From: Methanobacteriota archaeon
GTDB lineage: Archaea > Thermoplasmatota > Poseidoniia > Poseidoniales > Poseidoniaceae
DNA length: 5,691 nt
Assembly: GCA_011525095.1 (NCBI GenBank)
Contig: WTIV01000097.1
Span: forward strand, 1-5,691
Direction: 5' to 3'
Part shown: piece by piece, positions 4,486 through 5,691 of the stretch
Layout: every line of letters begins with the position of its first letter
Position numbering within the stretch: position 1 is the stretch's first letter
The notes under the pieces: model-generated
Database searches by the model: none
What the model saw: only the letters and a program-made list of their open reading frames with translations
Told to the model about the DNA's origin: nothing
Translations under genes and position numbers: made by a program

Positions 4486-5691
4486 ATGAGCGAGAGTGCA
4501 CAGTTGGATGACGGTGACTCAAAGAATGAAGAAATCGAAGACCTTGTCGATGAGGCAAACATGGAAATGGATGTCGATGCTGTCTTCGAAACATATGACG
4601 CTAACTCTGACGGTAAAATAGAGCATAGCGAGTATGTTGAGAAGCACAAAGATGAGGTTGAAAGCGGCGGAGTATCAGCTGTAATCGACCGCCTGCTCGA
4701 TGACAGTCCTGAACTCAGAGGTCAGAGACTTTGGGTTATGTTTGCCCTATCTGTATTGATGGTAGCAGCCATGAATGCATATGCAATGGTGCGTGAACCA
4801 GATTTGGTAGCCATCGAAGATTTAGTCGAACACTATAACGAGGTAGTATCGATTGAAGGTGTTGTAATTTCATGGGTAGAAGATCCATACTCATCCGGTG
4901 ACGACCGTGTAGACATCATTATTGAAGACGAAACTGGTGTTGCAGAATTAAGATGGTATAGATATGGAGATATTCCTATGCTTGGAACAAAAGTTGTTGC
5001 GACAGGGGATGTAATCGAATACGAAGGACGCATTTGGCTACAAGCACTTGGTGGCGGAGCATTGGCATGGAGTGATTCAGATATACCCGAAGCTCAAGAA
5101 ATTGGAATCTCAACAATAGCCGCAAATCCACAAGATTACCTTGGTCAAACATTCACATTGACAGGATATTTGTCAAAATCCGTAAACCCTGAATCAACAT
5201 TCACTGCCCTATACCTTGGAGACCACCCCGAATATGGTAATAGTGAACACCAAATGAGAATGGTAATTCACTCTGCACCTGGACAATGGCTGGAATCCGG
5301 ACAAAAGGTCGAGGTAACCGCTGTAGTTCAATACGAACAGAGGGAACTTCGCTGGTCAATTCACACTCAAGGACCAGAGGTTCGTGTAGTCAGAACACAC
5401 GAACCAGTACCTACAACAATCGGTTGGTCAAACTACGAATCGTGGTCGTTCTCTTCTGACAATTTGGTAAAACTGGTCGGAGAAATCAGTGGTGATAACG
5501 TAATTTCAGACGATGGAACACTGGCTGTTTGCTTACTGAACGCTGGAGATGTTTCAGGACTCGAAGGTCAGACCAAATCAATTAGCGGGAGACTATCTTG
5601 GTCAAGTACGAAGGGAATTTGGTGTATTGATGTAGATAGTAAAACCGATTCTGGAATAAGCGACATTACAGGGGCTGAAGACCTACTAAAC
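4486..5691 (+). CDS. Partial EF-hand, single-TM protein with putative tandem OB-fold domains
   Basis: The frame starts at ATG 4486 and runs open off the right edge (402 residues seen). Domains in order: an acidic N-terminus (1-28); a canonical EF-hand with calcium loop DANSDGKIEHSE at 38-49 and flanking helices; one membrane helix at about 82-102 (LWVMFALSVLMVAAMNAYAM); then beta-rich repeats. The first (about 120-187, EGVVISWVED ... VVATGDVIEYEGRIWLQA) reads like an OB-fold, and two weaker copies follow (about 220-302 and 327-384). Basic residues before the helix (Arg78, Arg81) suggest the EF-hand faces the cytoplasm and the OB-like domains the outside. A GAGGGAG about 10 bases upstream may be the ribosome binding site. 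I recognise no named family with this order. Calcium-dependent signalling across the membrane is inference. The OB calls rest on pattern alone. Confidence 0.82.
   Translation, partial: MSESAQLDDGDSKNEEIEDLVDEANMEMDVDAVFETYDANSDGKIEHSEYVEKHKDEVESGGVSAVIDRLLDDSPELRGQRLWVMFALSVLMVAAMNAYAMVREPDLVAIEDLVEHYNEVVSIEGVVISWVEDPYSSGDDRVDIIIEDETGVAELRWYRYGDIPMLGTKVVATGDVIEYEGRIWLQALGGGALAWSDSDIPEAQEIGISTIAANPQDYLGQTFTLTGYLSKSVNPESTFTALYLGDHPEYGNSEHQMRMVIHSAPGQWLESGQKVEVTAVVQYEQRELRWSIHTQGPEVRVVRTHEPVPTTIGWSNYESWSFSSDNLVKLVGEISGDNVISDDGTLAVCLLNAGDVSGLEGQTKSISGRLSWSSTKGIWCIDVDSKTDSGISDITGAEDLLN

Overview
The window looks like a piece of a planktonic marine archaeal genome. My best guess is Marine Group II Euryarchaeota (Candidatus Poseidoniales), but no marker gene here proves it. 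Reasons: two genes are preceded by GGTGAT-type ribosome binding sites that match the archaeal 16S tail; another gene has no such site and instead a TATA-like ATTAATAT about 22-29 bases before its ATG, as in leaderless archaeal transcripts; a secreted protein ends in a PGF-CTERM-like anchor; acidic linkers are common; and a nickel superoxide dismutase gene is present with its maturation protease. No mobile element, rRNA or CRISPR array is visible.

Layout. At the left, two genes read leftward: a membrane protein of unknown function cut off by the window edge (1-348) and a secreted, C-terminally anchored beta-rich protein (451-1401). A divergent promoter region (1402-1549) carries an inverted repeat and a 9-bp direct repeat. 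Rightward from it run sodN (1550-1993, nickel superoxide dismutase) and sodX (1975-2268, its propeptide protease), which overlap by 19 bp. Leftward genes follow: a scramblase/LURP-one-family protein (2271-2882) meeting sodX tail to tail with 2 bp between stop codons, a tRNA with anticodon CAT (3031-3107), and an HD-domain phosphohydrolase of the SAMHD1/COG1078 type (3121-4410). A second divergent promoter region (4411-4485) separates this from a rightward gene, cut off by the window end, encoding an unusual protein with an EF-hand, one membrane segment and what look like tandem OB-fold domains (4486-5691).

How the genes work together. The one clear functional unit is sodN-sodX: SodX should cut the short propeptide from SodN so that His1, Cys2 and Cys6 can bind nickel and detoxify superoxide. 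The HD protein probably hydrolyses dNTPs or related nucleotides. The other genes appear to be cell-envelope or housekeeping functions with no obvious pathway link. The main novelty candidates are the EF-hand/TM/OB protein and the PGF-type anchor with an acidic tail. I did not find convincing evidence for an undescribed multi-gene system.
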